Below, piece after piece: positions 17,658 to 27,232 of a stretch of 64,000 nt of DNA. A model generated the notes under the pieces. It was not told the DNA's origin and did not search any database. It saw only the letters and a list, made by a program, of their open reading frames with translations. Position 1 is the stretch's first letter, and every line of letters begins with the position of its first letter. This stretch comes from UBA4720 sp038227135 (lineage in GTDB: Bacteria > Gemmatimonadota > Gemmatimonadetes > Gemmatimonadales > Gemmatimonadaceae), in assembly GCA_038227135.1 (NCBI GenBank), contig JBBRQC010000011.1, forward strand, positions 9,991 through 73,990, given 5' to 3'. The translations under genes were made by a program, and so were the position numbers.

Positions 17658-20600
17658 TCAAGGATCGTTGGGATCGCCGCCGCCGTCATCGTCCTGGTCG
17701 GGCCCGAAATCGACGTTGAGAATCTCGCCGACGCGTTCGACGTGCACCACTTGCCGCATGCTCTGGCCGCCCGCGTTGATGGTGACCATGTAATCGCACG
17801 CGTCCACCAGATTCCCGAGTCGGCCGCCGCCGAAGAAGCCGCCGCCCACGCCACCTCCTTCTCCGCCTCCGCCGCCTCCACCAGCCGCCGGGGCTTCAGC
17901 AGGTCGCAGGTTTATTTCTCCAGGCGCTCCGCCACCCCCCTGTCCGCGCCGGCCTCCGCCCGCGGGACCGCCACGCGCCGCACCTCCGGTTGTGTCGGCT
18001 TCGCGCGCGGCGCGCAATGAATCGTCTCGCTGCCGTCTCACCCGGGCGGCAATGATGCTGTCGCGCAGGCCCGCCGGCCCCAGCGGCTTGGGCCGACCAC
18101 GCAGATCCCAATAGGCGCGGTGAAGTCCGACCCCCGCCGGACCGTTGAAAGTACGGACGGTATCGCCCCGAATGTTGGTAACGACGATTCGCGCCGTATC
18201 GCGTGGGGTGCCCGACGTCACGCGATAAACCAGCTCGGCGCCGTACGCAGGGTTCGGGGCGAGAAAGTATTTGTTGCCCGTGAAGTTCTGCGTGTTGGCC
18301 TGGGAATACTGGTACGCCGTTTTCGGAGTGAAGAACGTGGTGCCCCGCGCCATGAGCCCATTGTTCATCTGCTCGAGTGGCGACACATCCACAATCCAGA
18401 TCGAGCGACCGTGAGTAGCCGCGATCAACTCCCGGTCGCGGGGATGAATCTCCAGATCGTGCACGGGAACCGTCGGCAATCCTGTCATGAACCGCTGCCA
18501 GCTCCCCGCGCGATCCGTGGAGACGTACGCGCCAACGTCACTTCCCAAAAAAAGGAGATCGCGGTTCGCGGGATCCTCGCGAATGACATGCACGAAGTCG
18601 GCACCGTCCGCCGGGAGATTATTGATGATCGGTCGGAATGTCTTGCCGAAGTCGTTCGACACGTAGACGTACGGCCGGAAGTCGTTCTCACGGTGATTGT
18701 CGAACGTGACGTAAACCGTCGCGGTGTCGAAGTGCGAAGGCTCGACCCGGCTTACCCAGGTCTTCTTGGGCACGCCGGCGAACCGGGTGGTGATGTCCGT
18801 CCACTGTCCGCCGTCGTTGGTAGTCAGCCACACATTGCCATCATCCGTTCCGACCCAGAGAATACCTGGTCTGATCGGCGATTCCGCCGCAGTCGAAATC
18901 GTGCCGTGCGTCTCCGCGCCCGAATTGTCACGCGTTATTCCGCCGGTGGTCCGTGTGCTCATGATGATACGCGTCGAATCCCTGGTCGAGAGATCGGGAG
19001 AGATCGGATAGAAGTGGTCGCCGCGATCGGTCGACTTGAGCAGTCGATTCGCCCCCATGTACACGGTCGTTGCCGAGTGCGGAGAAAGAAAAAACGGGGT
19101 CGACCAGTTGAACCTGCGCCCGCGCGCCGAATCAGCCGCGGCTCGCGCCCGAATCTGCGCCAGTGTGCGGGTGATTTCGGGCGTTGCGGGGCGAGTGGTG
19201 TCGCCGCGCGCGACGATCACCGAATCCTCGAAGATGCTCGTTCTGTCGCGCCCGCCGCCGCGCATGATCACTGCGCGGGTGTTCTGGGCGATGTTGAGTC
19301 TGCACGCGTTGCCGCCCTGCGATTCGCTGTAGACGATGTTCGGGTCTTCCGGATCGATCGCGCTGTAAAATCCGTCGCCGCCGCCGACGTTGTACCAGTC
19401 ACTGTTGGAGATTCCGGCGCGATTCCTGGCGCGCGAGGGTCCGCACCACGAGCCATTGTCCTGCAACCCTCCGCACACCTTGTACGGCTTTTCCATGTTG
19501 TAGCTGACGTGATAGAACTGGCCGATCGGGAACGTGTTGATGAAGTCGTACGTGCCCCCGCGATCGTAAGTCACCGCTATGCCGCCGTCATCGCCCAGGA
19601 TGTAATGCTCCGGGTCAGCGGGGTCGATCCACATCGCATGCCAATCGGTATGTACCCCCAGCGCTCCACGCCTGACCGTCTTCCCGCCGTCGTCCGATGT
19701 GCGGAATACCGAGGACATCCAGTAGATGCGATCAGGATTGCGTGGATCCACGCGAATCTGCGAGTAGTAGAACGGCCGGGCATCGCCAAGCCCTCCCCCA
19801 CCCTGAGCGGGAGGCTCGTTACGATAAGTGAGCGCCCATGTTGAGCCTCCATCAGAGGAGCGATAGATGCCGCTGTTCGTCTTCTGTCGTTTGCTCGTGT
19901 CTGCTTTCTCGCCCCTAGCCAATGGGTGCGGCAGCGTATCCGCTTCGACCCAGGTGTAGATGACTTGCGGATCCGAAGCGGAAAGCGCGATGCCGATTCG
20001 CCCTTTCACGGTCCCGGGAAAACCACCGCCGCGTATTTCGCGCCAGGTTGCGCCGGCGTCGGTGGTCTTCCACAGCCCGCTTCCGGGACCACCACTCTTG
20101 AGGAAATACGGACCGCGCGCGCGCTCCCAGCTGGATCCGTAAAGCGTATTGTGATCTTTGGAGTCCATTGCCAGATCGACGAATCCCGCCTTATCGCTCA
20201 CAAACTTCACCAGCTGCCAGCTGGTGCCGCCGTCGGTGGACTTGTAAACGCCGCGCTCGGGATTTGAGTTCCAGGCGTGACCCAGCGCCGCGACGTACAC
20301 GATGTTGGGGTCAGCCGGATCGACGATGATCCGACCTGTCTGTTGCGTCGCCTCGAGCCCGCTCAGCTTCCAGGTGCGGCCGGCATCGGTCGACTTGTAA
20401 ACGCCGCCACCCGGGGAGATGGAGTTGCGCGAATCTTCCTCCCCGGTCCCGGCGTAAATGATATTGGGGTTGGAAGGGGCGATCGCGATGTCGCCCATCG
20501 AGATCACTCGTTCCTTGTCGAATACCGGGAAGAACATCGTTCCGGCGTTGACGGTCTTCCAGATTCCTCCGGTCGCGGTGGCGACGTAGAAAACCTTGGG

Positions 20601-20777
20601 GTTGCCCGGCACTGCTTCGATATCGGTTACGCGCCCCGACATGTTGGCCGGACCGATCGACCGCCAGCGGAAGCCCGCGAGCGTTGTGGAATCGAGTGGG
20701 GTTGTGAGCTGCGCGGGGAGAGAGCCGACGCAAAGGAGCGCGCCGGCGAGAGCAGAAACGACGTGATGGGCTCGCAT
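17658..20777 (-). CDS. Secreted VPS10/sortilin-like BNR-repeat protein
   Basis: About 1039 residues with a signal peptide ending near SLPAQ. Many Asp-box (BNR) repeats of the SxDxGxTW type are visible: KSTDAGRTW, KSTDGGTSW, KTTDAGATW, RSSDGGSTW, LTTNDGGQW and VSNDFGKTF, predicting one or two beta-propellers like the sortilin N-domain. After these comes an all-beta segment, then a very Gly-rich stretch with runs of G and a highly acidic tail (DQDDDGGGD). Such proteins are abundant in Gemmatimonadota and Acidobacteriota; function is unproven. The ATG at 20777 is chosen because it opens the signal peptide; no clear ribosome site precedes it. Confidence 0.85.
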   Translation of the reverse strand: MRAHHVVSALAGALLCVGSLPAQLTTPLDSTTLAGFRWRSIGPANMSGRVTDIEAVPGNPKVFYVATATGGIWKTVNAGTMFFPVFDKERVISMGDIAIAPSNPNIIYAGTGEEDSRNSISPGGGVYKSTDAGRTWKLSGLEATQQTGRIIVDPADPNIVYVAALGHAWNSNPERGVYKSTDGGTSWQLVKFVSDKAGFVDLAMDSKDHNTLYGSSWERARGPYFLKSGGPGSGLWKTTDAGATWREIRGGGFPGTVKGRIGIALSASDPQVIYTWVEADTLPHPLARGEKADTSKRQKTNSGIYRSSDGGSTWALTYRNEPPAQGGGGLGDARPFYYSQIRVDPRNPDRIYWMSSVFRTSDDGGKTVRRGALGVHTDWHAMWIDPADPEHYILGDDGGIAVTYDRGGTYDFINTFPIGQFYHVSYNMEKPYKVCGGLQDNGSWCGPSRARNRAGISNSDWYNVGGGDGFYSAIDPEDPNIVYSESQGGNACRLNIAQNTRAVIMRGGGRDRTSIFEDSVIVARGDTTRPATPEITRTLAQIRARAAADSARGRRFNWSTPFFLSPHSATTVYMGANRLLKSTDRGDHFYPISPDLSTRDSTRIIMSTRTTGGITRDNSGAETHGTISTAAESPIRPGILWVGTDDGNVWLTTNDGGQWTDITTRFAGVPKKTWVSRVEPSHFDTATVYVTFDNHRENDFRPYVYVSNDFGKTFRPIINNLPADGADFVHVIREDPANRDLLFLGSDVGAYVSTDRAGSWQRFMTGLPTVPVHDLEIHPRDRELIAATHGRSIWIVDVSPLEQMNNGLMARGTTFFTPKTAYQYSQANTQNFTGNKYFLAPNPAYGAELVYRVTSGTPRDTARIVVTNIRGDTVRTFNGPAGVGLHRAYWDLRGRPKPLGPAGLRDSIIAARVRRQRDDSLRAAREADTTGGAARGGPAGGGRRGQGGGGAPGEINLRPAEAPAAGGGGGGGEGGGVGGGFFGGGRLGNLVDACDYMVTINAGGQSMRQVVHVERVGEILNVDFGPDQDDDGGGDPNDP

Positions 20778-20947
20778 TGGATTGGACGGAGGTTGAACAA
20801 TCGATCCGGCGGACGGATCGCGAGGCGCGTGCGAAACTAAGGTAATACGTGACCAGGTTGAACGGTGTTGAGCACCTCGTCCCTGTGGAGCATACATTCA
20901 ACTGGTGCCGCTGCCATGTCGTTTGATTCAGGGAATGAGGAATCGGA

Positions 20948-21379
20948 ATGATGATCTTGACTGTCAACACCACGCTTCAGGGACCCGCGACGCCTCCCGC
21001 GCCGCCCCGCACGATCACGATTCGCGGCTCCGACGGCTCCCAGACGACGGTCGTTGGACTTCCCGCCGGCTTCAGCGCGAAAGACGTAATTCCTCCGCAG
21101 GCGGTGGACATCTCAATTGCTTTTTTTCTGACCATGGCCTTCATCATCGTTGGGCTCCCCATCGCGCGTGCGATCGCAAGACGCATGGATCGTCGGGGGG
21201 CGGGCACGGCGCAGATTCCCGGCGAAGTCACGGCGCAGCTCACGCAGCTCAATCAGGCCGTCGATGCGATCGCGCTTGAGGTGGAGCGAATCTCGGAGGG
21301 CCAGCGATTTACGACGCGGCTGCTCTCCGAGCAGAGGGACGCCACGCGACAGACGCTTCCTTCAGCGGGAGACCGCTAG
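20948..21379 (+). CDS. Small membrane protein with C-terminal coiled coil
   Basis: About 143 residues. A Pro/Thr-rich N-terminal part, one membrane helix (about 56-76, AFFLTMAFIIVGLPIARAI) and a cytoplasmic helix with regular heptads (LTQLNQAVDAIALEVERI) that should form a coiled coil. I do not recognise a named family. The gene is divergent from the VPS10-like gene and convergent with the CHASE3 kinase. Codon use is normal for the window. Confidence 0.65.
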   Translation: MMILTVNTTLQGPATPPAPPRTITIRGSDGSQTTVVGLPAGFSAKDVIPPQAVDISIAFFLTMAFIIVGLPIARAIARRMDRRGAGTAQIPGEVTAQLTQLNQAVDAIALEVERISEGQRFTTRLLSEQRDATRQTLPSAGDR

Positions 21380-21394
21380 AGGCTGCACCGGCCT

Positions 21395-23797
21395 TCAGAC
21401 ATGTCTTAAGGGGAGCGTAAGCGTGAACACGCTGCCCTTTCCCAGCTCGCTCTCCACGCTGACGTCCCCCCCAACCAGGCGTGCCAGGGTGCGGCTCACG
21501 CTTAGCCCGAGACCCGTCCCGCCCACCTTTCGAGTAGAGCGTTGTTCCACCTGCCAGAACGGATCGAAAATCCTTTGCAGGTTTTCTCCCGCGATTCCAA
21601 TCCCGGCGTCGGCCACCGACACCAGTACTTTCTCTCCGTCTGAGCGCGACTGAATCACGATCTTGCCTTCGTCGGAGAACTTGACGGCATTCGAGAGGAG
21701 GTTGAGCAGGATCTGCCGGACCTTGCTGCCGTCGGTGAACAACCGCGCTTCGTCGCCCTCCGCGCGGATCGAGAGGCCCTTCGCTTCGGCAAGGGGCGCG
21801 ATCATCGTGACTCCCTCGTTTATGACAGATAGGAGGGATATCTCTTCGCGATCCACGACCTCCTTCCCGGCCTCTACCCGGCTGAAGGTCAGTACCTCGT
21901 CGATGAGGCCGAGCAGATGATCGGCGCTCGCGCGTATCCGGTTCAACTGGCCGAGCTGGGATTCGTTCAGTGATCCGTCGATCTCCTCTTTCAGCAATGA
22001 CTGGTAACCGATTATCGCGTTGAGGGGCGTCCGCAGCTCGTGGCTCATCGTGGCGAGAAACGCCGACTTCGCTTCGCTCGCCCCGAGCGCGCTTCGGTAG
22101 AGCTGAGCGTTGTCGATCGCCAGCGCAGCCCGCGTAGCAAGCTCCAGCGCGAGAGCCACGTCCTCATCGCCGTAACGGCGTCCCCTATCAGTGCTGACGA
22201 GGGTGAGGGCACCAAGCGCCCGGCCGCGGGCAATCATCGGGACGACGAGGGCCGACTTGATCTTGAGTTCACGCAACAGAGCGAGATGATCTTCGTCCCG
22301 CGCCGACGCGACGAGCACGTCGTCCGTGATCTCCCGGTAGACCTCGGGTTGGCCCGTCCTTATCACGTGCCCTGCGCCAGTCGGACCGGCGTAGTCAGGC
22401 GGGTATCGCTCGTTCAGCTCCTTCGCCCACTTTATCCTCTCCTCATCGACGTGCGCGACGACGACTTGTCTTATTTCCCCTTCGGAACCGACGAGATCTA
22501 CGGCGCACCAGTCGGACATGTCACCGACAGCCAGCCGAGCGACGGCATCGAGGGTCCTCTCGTAGTCCAGCGTGGATTGAAGAACCCGGCTCGCCTCGCT
22601 GAGCAGCTTCGCCCCTTGTTCCTCGCGCTTTCTCCGGGTGACGTCCCGGGTGAAGGTCATCACCGACGCCTCTACCGGCACGACTGTGTTCTCGAGCCAC
22701 GCGTCCAGCTCCGGAAGGTATTCCTCGTATTGGATGACGCGATGCTCTGTCCTGGCGCGGGCCGTCTCTGACTCGAATCTCGTGCCCTTTATTTGTGGAA
22801 CGGTCTCCCACAGCACTTTCCCCATCACGCTTTCCGCATCGATGCCCAGTGCCGCCAGAGCTCGCTTGGCCGGCGCATTGACGTACGTCCACCGCCATTC
22901 GGCATCGAACACGCTGGCCGCGTCGGGGAGGTTCTCGAGCACTTGCTCGAGCTGCACGCGCGCGTGTTCGGCGGCGTCCCGCGATTCTTCGGCGGCCTGC
23001 GTGCTTCGGCTAAGCGCGTCATTGGTCGAGCGAAGGTCCTCCCCGGTGGCCTCGAGCTCGGCGGCCTGCGATTCCATCTCGACCGCTTGCATCTCCAGCT
23101 CCTCTGACTGGCGCTCGAGATCCACGTTCACGCGTCGAAGATCCAGGATTGCCTTGTTCTGGTCGTCGAGTGCCCGCGAGATGGCCACGTTGATGAGCGC
23201 GCTCAGAAGCAGCGCGACGAGCGTGGCAATGATTATCAGGATCGTGGCAGTGGTGACCCCGCGCTGTTCCGCGGTACGGCGCTCTGCCAGGAGGGATTTT
23301 TCCTGCCCCTGCAACGTGGCCACCGCGGCTCGAAGCTGATCCATCTTTTCCTTGCCACGCAGGTGCGAGACGGAATCCATCGCCGTCTTGAGCCGCCCGG
23401 CTCGTCTCTGGACGATGGAAGAATCCAGCAGGGTGAATCGTTGGTCGACTAGCTTCCCAATCGTATTCAACCTGCTCGTCTGCGCGAGATCACCGCGTAG
23501 CAGCTGTCCCAGCGCCGTGAGCAAGCCCGCTATGTCACTTCGCGCCCCCGTGTATGGCTCGAGAAACATCTCCTCGCCGGTAAGAAGGTAGGCGCGTTGG
23601 CCAGTTTCTGCGTCGATGGCGCGGGTGAGCAGAGACCCGGACAGCTCGAGCGCCTCATGGCTTCGCTCGACTTCGCGCACATCGGCGACGACGAGGCGTG
23701 AGCGCTCGTAGGTCAGAGCGCCGACCAGGGCTACCAGTACTACCGGAACGAGCGCGAGAAGGCGCCGCTGCGCCGCACCGGGAAGACTAAGACGCAC
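21395..23797 (-). CDS. CHASE3-PAS-GAF sensor histidine kinase
   Basis: About 800 residues. TM1 (12-29), an extracytoplasmic CHASE3 domain (40-175) with the DAETGQRAYLLTG motif, TM2 (182-207), a long coiled coil rich in Glu (215-285), PAS (283-385), GAF (400-565), HisKA with H586 in ATMSHELRTP, and HATPase_c with LLNLLSNAVKF, DAGIGI and GTGLGLSVS. No receiver domain and no adjacent regulator, so it probably signals to a regulator elsewhere. Integrates an external and at least one cytoplasmic signal. Confidence 0.93.
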   Translation of the reverse strand: MRLSLPGAAQRRLLALVPVVLVALVGALTYERSRLVVADVREVERSHEALELSGSLLTRAIDAETGQRAYLLTGEEMFLEPYTGARSDIAGLLTALGQLLRGDLAQTSRLNTIGKLVDQRFTLLDSSIVQRRAGRLKTAMDSVSHLRGKEKMDQLRAAVATLQGQEKSLLAERRTAEQRGVTTATILIIIATLVALLLSALINVAISRALDDQNKAILDLRRVNVDLERQSEELEMQAVEMESQAAELEATGEDLRSTNDALSRSTQAAEESRDAAEHARVQLEQVLENLPDAASVFDAEWRWTYVNAPAKRALAALGIDAESVMGKVLWETVPQIKGTRFESETARARTEHRVIQYEEYLPELDAWLENTVVPVEASVMTFTRDVTRRKREEQGAKLLSEASRVLQSTLDYERTLDAVARLAVGDMSDWCAVDLVGSEGEIRQVVVAHVDEERIKWAKELNERYPPDYAGPTGAGHVIRTGQPEVYREITDDVLVASARDEDHLALLRELKIKSALVVPMIARGRALGALTLVSTDRGRRYGDEDVALALELATRAALAIDNAQLYRSALGASEAKSAFLATMSHELRTPLNAIIGYQSLLKEEIDGSLNESQLGQLNRIRASADHLLGLIDEVLTFSRVEAGKEVVDREEISLLSVINEGVTMIAPLAEAKGLSIRAEGDEARLFTDGSKVRQILLNLLSNAVKFSDEGKIVIQSRSDGEKVLVSVADAGIGIAGENLQRIFDPFWQVEQRSTRKVGGTGLGLSVSRTLARLVGGDVSVESELGKGSVFTLTLPLRHV

Positions 23798-23925
23798 GCC
23801 GAGCTCTCCCTGGGTGTGGTGACACGCGATGTCGGACCGATCGATCCATCGCGTGTCATTGGCGACTTTCGGGCCAGCGCACCCGTTCCGATGTTGGAAG
23901 GCCTTTTTCTTGCCCTATCGCGCGC

Positions 23926-24163
23926 GTGCTCTTGTCACTCGTCTCGCAACGTTCCGCGCGCGCTCGCTTGACGCTGCTTGTTGTGCTAGCGGCCTGCGCA
24001 ACCCAGACACGCATCGGTAGTCAATTCGCTCGGAGCAACGCACGCGACAGTCAAAGTCATCGGAGCAGCGGTCGGCGCCAGCGACGCCGACAGGAAGGGA
24101 CAGGCGATCGCCATCTGGATGCCCAGCGACACCGCGCGAGTTCGCGAAGCGTGCGGGAAGTGA
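23926..24163 (+). pseudogene. Possible frameshifted small lipoprotein gene
   Basis: From GTG 23926 one frame reads a lipoprotein signal ending in VLAAC up to about 24015. The protein-like reading then continues one frame over (VKVIGAAVGASDAD, QAIAIWMPSDTARV) and stops at TGA 24161-24163. The second part has no start codon of its own. Either a one-base change broke the gene or the two parts are unrelated; both segments have high third-position GC. The next gene starts just after. Weak call. Confidence 0.33.
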
Positions 24164-24218
24164 GGAAGTCGAGGGCGGCTGCATAGCGAATCTGCGCTTC
24201 GCTCTCTGGGCGGCAGTC

Positions 24219-24827
24219 TTGTTGGCATCTTCATCGCTTGCCGGGTGCAAGGACAGCGCGTGGACCCCGATGGGTAGCGCGGAGCTGGTTCTCTCGGAGA
24301 TCAAGCTTGGTGGCGTCGCCAGCGTAGCGAAGAGAGTCGACGCCGACGAGTCGTTTGGCCGATCCGTGATGAACGGCATCGCGACCGGCGACAGTCTGTG
24401 GCTCGAAGTGGCTTCCCAATTCCGTCCAGGCTCTGCTGCGGCGGAGGCGAGTCTCGCCATGGCGCTGGCATCGGCGCTACCCCGGTCGCCGGCCAGAGTC
24501 CTTGGCCTCCTCGGAGCCAACTATCCGATCGAATCGGTTTGTGGCATTCCCTTTTTCCACGTCGATTCGGCTTTCGTGGCGACTTACCACGACAATGCGA
24601 TGGCCGCTCTCGGGCAAGTGCGAGACAGTCTGCTAGCGCGAAATCGAGATGCCTGCCGAGCGGCGCTCGATACAGCGCGGAAAGAGAAGCTTGCCCGAAT
24701 CAGCCCGGCGTACGTCGTCAAGAACAACCCGGCGGCTCCTGCTCCGTGTCCGAAGAAGAAGCCTGCAAAGCAGGCTCAGCCCCAAGCTCAGCCGGTGACC
24801 CCGCGCGACACTAGCTCGTCCGCATGA
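24219..24827 (+). CDS. Lipoprotein of unknown function
   Basis: About 202 residues from TTG 24219; contains LAGC, a lipobox. The signal is short from this start. Non-standard upstream codons (ATA 24183 after GAGGG, or CTG 24192) would give a far better signal, reading RFALWAAVLLASSSLAGC, so the true start may be there. The mature part has a central Ala-rich helical segment, two Cys and a Lys/Pro/Gln-rich tail. No recognised domain. Confidence 0.55.
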   Translation: MLASSSLAGCKDSAWTPMGSAELVLSEIKLGGVASVAKRVDADESFGRSVMNGIATGDSLWLEVASQFRPGSAAAEASLAMALASALPRSPARVLGLLGANYPIESVCGIPFFHVDSAFVATYHDNAMAALGQVRDSLLARNRDACRAALDTARKEKLARISPAYVVKNNPAAPAPCPKKKPAKQAQPQAQPVTPRDTSSSA

Positions 24828-24942
24828 CGCATCGAGGGAGCCAATGGGATTCCCCCTGGCTCCACGTCATCATGGAACCAGCGTCTGAACGACGGCCGAT
24901 CTACGGCCCAGACCGGATGCGTCCACAAACCAGGAGTTGCTT

Positions 24943-25482
24943 TTGAAACGTACTTTTTTTGCAGCAGCCCTAGCTGGAATCGCGCTGATTTCGTTCGAGG
25001 CGGGGGCGCAGATCGCTCCCAAGCCGGTGCAATTCGGTGTCGCGCTCGGCGCCGCTCTTCCCCTCAGCGACCTGAAGACCGATTTCAATACAGGCTTCAA
25101 CGGCACTGCGATCCTCGCCTTCCAGCCGAGCCTTATTCCGCTTGGCGTGCGAATCGACGGGGCTTATAACCAGTTCGGTGCCAAGGGTGGTGGAGCAAAC
25201 GCGCATTTTACCAGCGTCACCGGAAACCTCGTGTACAAGATGCCGTCGACCAGCTTTTCGCCTTACCTCATCGGCGGCGCCGGCTGGTACCAGGTTGCGG
25301 TCTCCGCGACTGGTTTTGGCACTCTGTCCGATAACCATTTCGGATGGAACGTCGGGGGTGGCATTTCGATGCCATTGAGCGGATTTGAGACATTCGTCGA
25401 AGCCCGCTACAACCAGGTGCAAATGGGCAACGGCAGCCCAAATTTGAAGTTCATTCCGATCACCTTCGGAGTGATGTTCTAG
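24943..25482 (+). CDS. Outer-membrane beta-barrel protein (paralogue 1)
   Basis: About 179 residues: signal peptide ending in AGAQ, then alternating beta strands, Gly/aromatic rich, ending in Phe (FGVMF), typical of an 8-strand porin-like barrel. TTG 24943 is preceded by AGGAG at six bases, so I prefer it to the TTG at 24937. Closely related in pattern to the gene at 27233: both share PYLIGGAG, HFGWN and FVEARYN. Transport or structural role unknown. A strong terminator follows. Confidence 0.78.
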   Translation: MKRTFFAAALAGIALISFEAGAQIAPKPVQFGVALGAALPLSDLKTDFNTGFNGTAILAFQPSLIPLGVRIDGAYNQFGAKGGGANAHFTSVTGNLVYKMPSTSFSPYLIGGAGWYQVAVSATGFGTLSDNHFGWNVGGGISMPLSGFETFVEARYNQVQMGNGSPNLKFIPITFGVMF

Positions 25483-25503
25483 CCCCCGCTCCAAGTCCCA
25501 AAG

Positions 25504-25545
25504 AGAGCGGGAGAGCGCATTGGCTCTCTCCCGCTCTTTTTTTTT
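25504..25545 (+). terminator. Rho-independent terminator
   Basis: 12-bp stem AGAGCGGGAGAG/CTCTCCCGCTCT with a 10-base loop and nine T's. Ends the beta-barrel gene. Confidence 0.94.
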
Positions 25546-25637
25546 GCTCTTCCGAGTCTGAACTCGTCCTTGAGACGTAGCAGGTAGCGACAACCCACCG
25601 CAGCATCGTCCCTCCCCGTGATGACATCAGTTATTCC

Positions 25638-26333
25638 ATGCGACTGCTCGTAGTCGACGACGACAGCGCGATCCTAAAGCTCATCGCCCGCGTGCTGCGG
25701 GACGAGTCGTACGCGATCGATATCGCGTCGACCGGTGAGGAGGCGCGTATGCTGGCGCTCGTCAACGAGTACGACGGGATAATCCTCGATCTGCAGCTTG
25801 GCGACCGGCATGGCTTCGAGATCCTTCAGGAGCTGCGGCGCAATGGGCGGCGAACTCCGGTGCTCCTTTACTCCGGACTCAGCGACACGGAGTCGATCGT
25901 GCGTGGGCTCGATGCGGGCGCGGACGACTATGTGGTGAAACCCGTGTCGAACGAAGAGCTGAGAGCGCGTGTGAGAACGCTCGTGCGGCGGGGCTCGGCC
26001 AACCGCGTGTCGGAGCAAGTGACCGCGGGCAACCTCACACTGAACCGTCTGACCAGGCGAGTTACATGCGGCAAGGTGGAGGTCGGACTTACCTCGATGG
26101 AGCTCAAGCTGCTCGAGCACCTGATGCTTCGCACCGGGGAGACTGTCTCGCGTAGCGAGTTGCACGACAGTGTGTGGGACATGCACTTCGATCCCAGCTC
26201 CAACGTCATCGACGCGCACGTCGCTCGGCTTCGCAAAAAGCTCGACAAGGCAGGGGCGTCCGCGGTAATCGCGACGAGACGCGGGATCGGCTTCGTGTTG
26301 GAGCCGGTATCTGCCGTCGGAGCAATGACTTAG
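25638..26333 (+). CDS. OmpR-family response regulator
   Basis: About 231 residues. Receiver domain with D7-D9, phospho-acceptor D51 in IILDLQL, Ser79 in place of the usual Thr (LLYSG), and K101 in YVVKP. The winged-helix output domain ends in ATRRGIGFVL. No kinase is adjacent, so it is an orphan; the two beta-barrel genes on either side are possible targets (inference only). ATG at 25638. Confidence 0.92.
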   Translation: MRLLVVDDDSAILKLIARVLRDESYAIDIASTGEEARMLALVNEYDGIILDLQLGDRHGFEILQELRRNGRRTPVLLYSGLSDTESIVRGLDAGADDYVVKPVSNEELRARVRTLVRRGSANRVSEQVTAGNLTLNRLTRRVTCGKVEVGLTSMELKLLEHLMLRTGETVSRSELHDSVWDMHFDPSSNVIDAHVARLRKKLDKAGASAVIATRRGIGFVLEPVSAVGAMT

Positions 26334-26465
26334 AGCCAACGACAGATTGTGATCAATGTGTCATAATCGCTTCATAAAGCCGTCACAGAGCGGGGTACAT
26401 ATTGTGCCTCACCCAAAAATCAGACTATCGCCGGCGACTGCGCGCGATAACTGGAGGCTCTGTAG

Positions 26466-26933
26466 ATGGTCAGGCTCCGCCGCTCATTGCTGGCAATTGT
26501 CCTTGGAAGCGCGATGGTTTCGCGCGTAGCCCCGGCCCAGCGTCCATCCTTCAGTAGCCTCACCCATACTGTCTTTGTTACCGTCCCCCCGCGTCTGAGA
26601 GTACAGGTCGGGGTGCTCCCCACCGCCGTTTCGCCCGTCAATGTTGGCCCTTCGACTCAGGCTCTCACGCTGAGCGTGAGCGCCACGCGGGCGTGGGCGC
26701 TCTCCATCGGTTCCAACCCGTCTTCGGATCTGAACTCGAAAGTGCGGTGGTCGCTCGAGCCGGGAGCAGGGTTCTCAAGGTTGACCACGTCGCACGTCAA
26801 GATCGCGTCAGGCGCACTGGCGGCCGACTCCAAAACTGCGACCGTGTTCTTTCGGAGTCTACTCGACACGGCTTCGTTTAATCACCGGGATCAGAGCAGC
26901 CCGCCGATAGTGCTCACGATCACGGCTCCCTAA
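26466..26933 (+). CDS. Secreted protein of unknown function
   Basis: About 155 residues with a signal peptide ending near APAQ. The mature part is Ser/Val/Thr-rich and looks all-beta (VFVTVPPRLRVQVGV, ALTLSVSATRAWAL), like a small pilin- or adhesin-type domain, but no family is recognised. GGAGG lies about nine bases before the ATG. Confidence 0.6.
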   Translation: MVRLRRSLLAIVLGSAMVSRVAPAQRPSFSSLTHTVFVTVPPRLRVQVGVLPTAVSPVNVGPSTQALTLSVSATRAWALSIGSNPSSDLNSKVRWSLEPGAGFSRLTTSHVKIASGALAADSKTATVFFRSLLDTASFNHRDQSSPPIVLTITAP

Positions 26934-27232
26934 CGCACCGAAGAGGAGACGCCGCCCGCTCAAGGGGTGGCTCGGAGGCAGCGTTCTAACGATTGCGTCG
27001 GCCCGATATCACAAACTCGCGCGGTCCGGGAACGCGGCCAAAGTCGCTGCCCGCACAGACGTTACGGCGTTGGCCGCCGGTTCGTCCATTTGACGGCGAG
27101 GGCTGTCCGCGCCTCTCTGCCGCAGCGTTAACCCGCTGAGGCACGGCGCTAAGACCTTCGCGTAAACCGAATCGCGCCCAACGAGACCGCTTCCGGCTCG
27201 AACGCGGGTGCACTCTCGAACAAGGAGAAGCT

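Noticed and set aside
18120..19844. 574-codon plus-strand frame within the VPS10-like gene
   Set aside because: Antisense shadow: Arg/Val-rich with no motif, while the minus frame has many Asp-box repeats.
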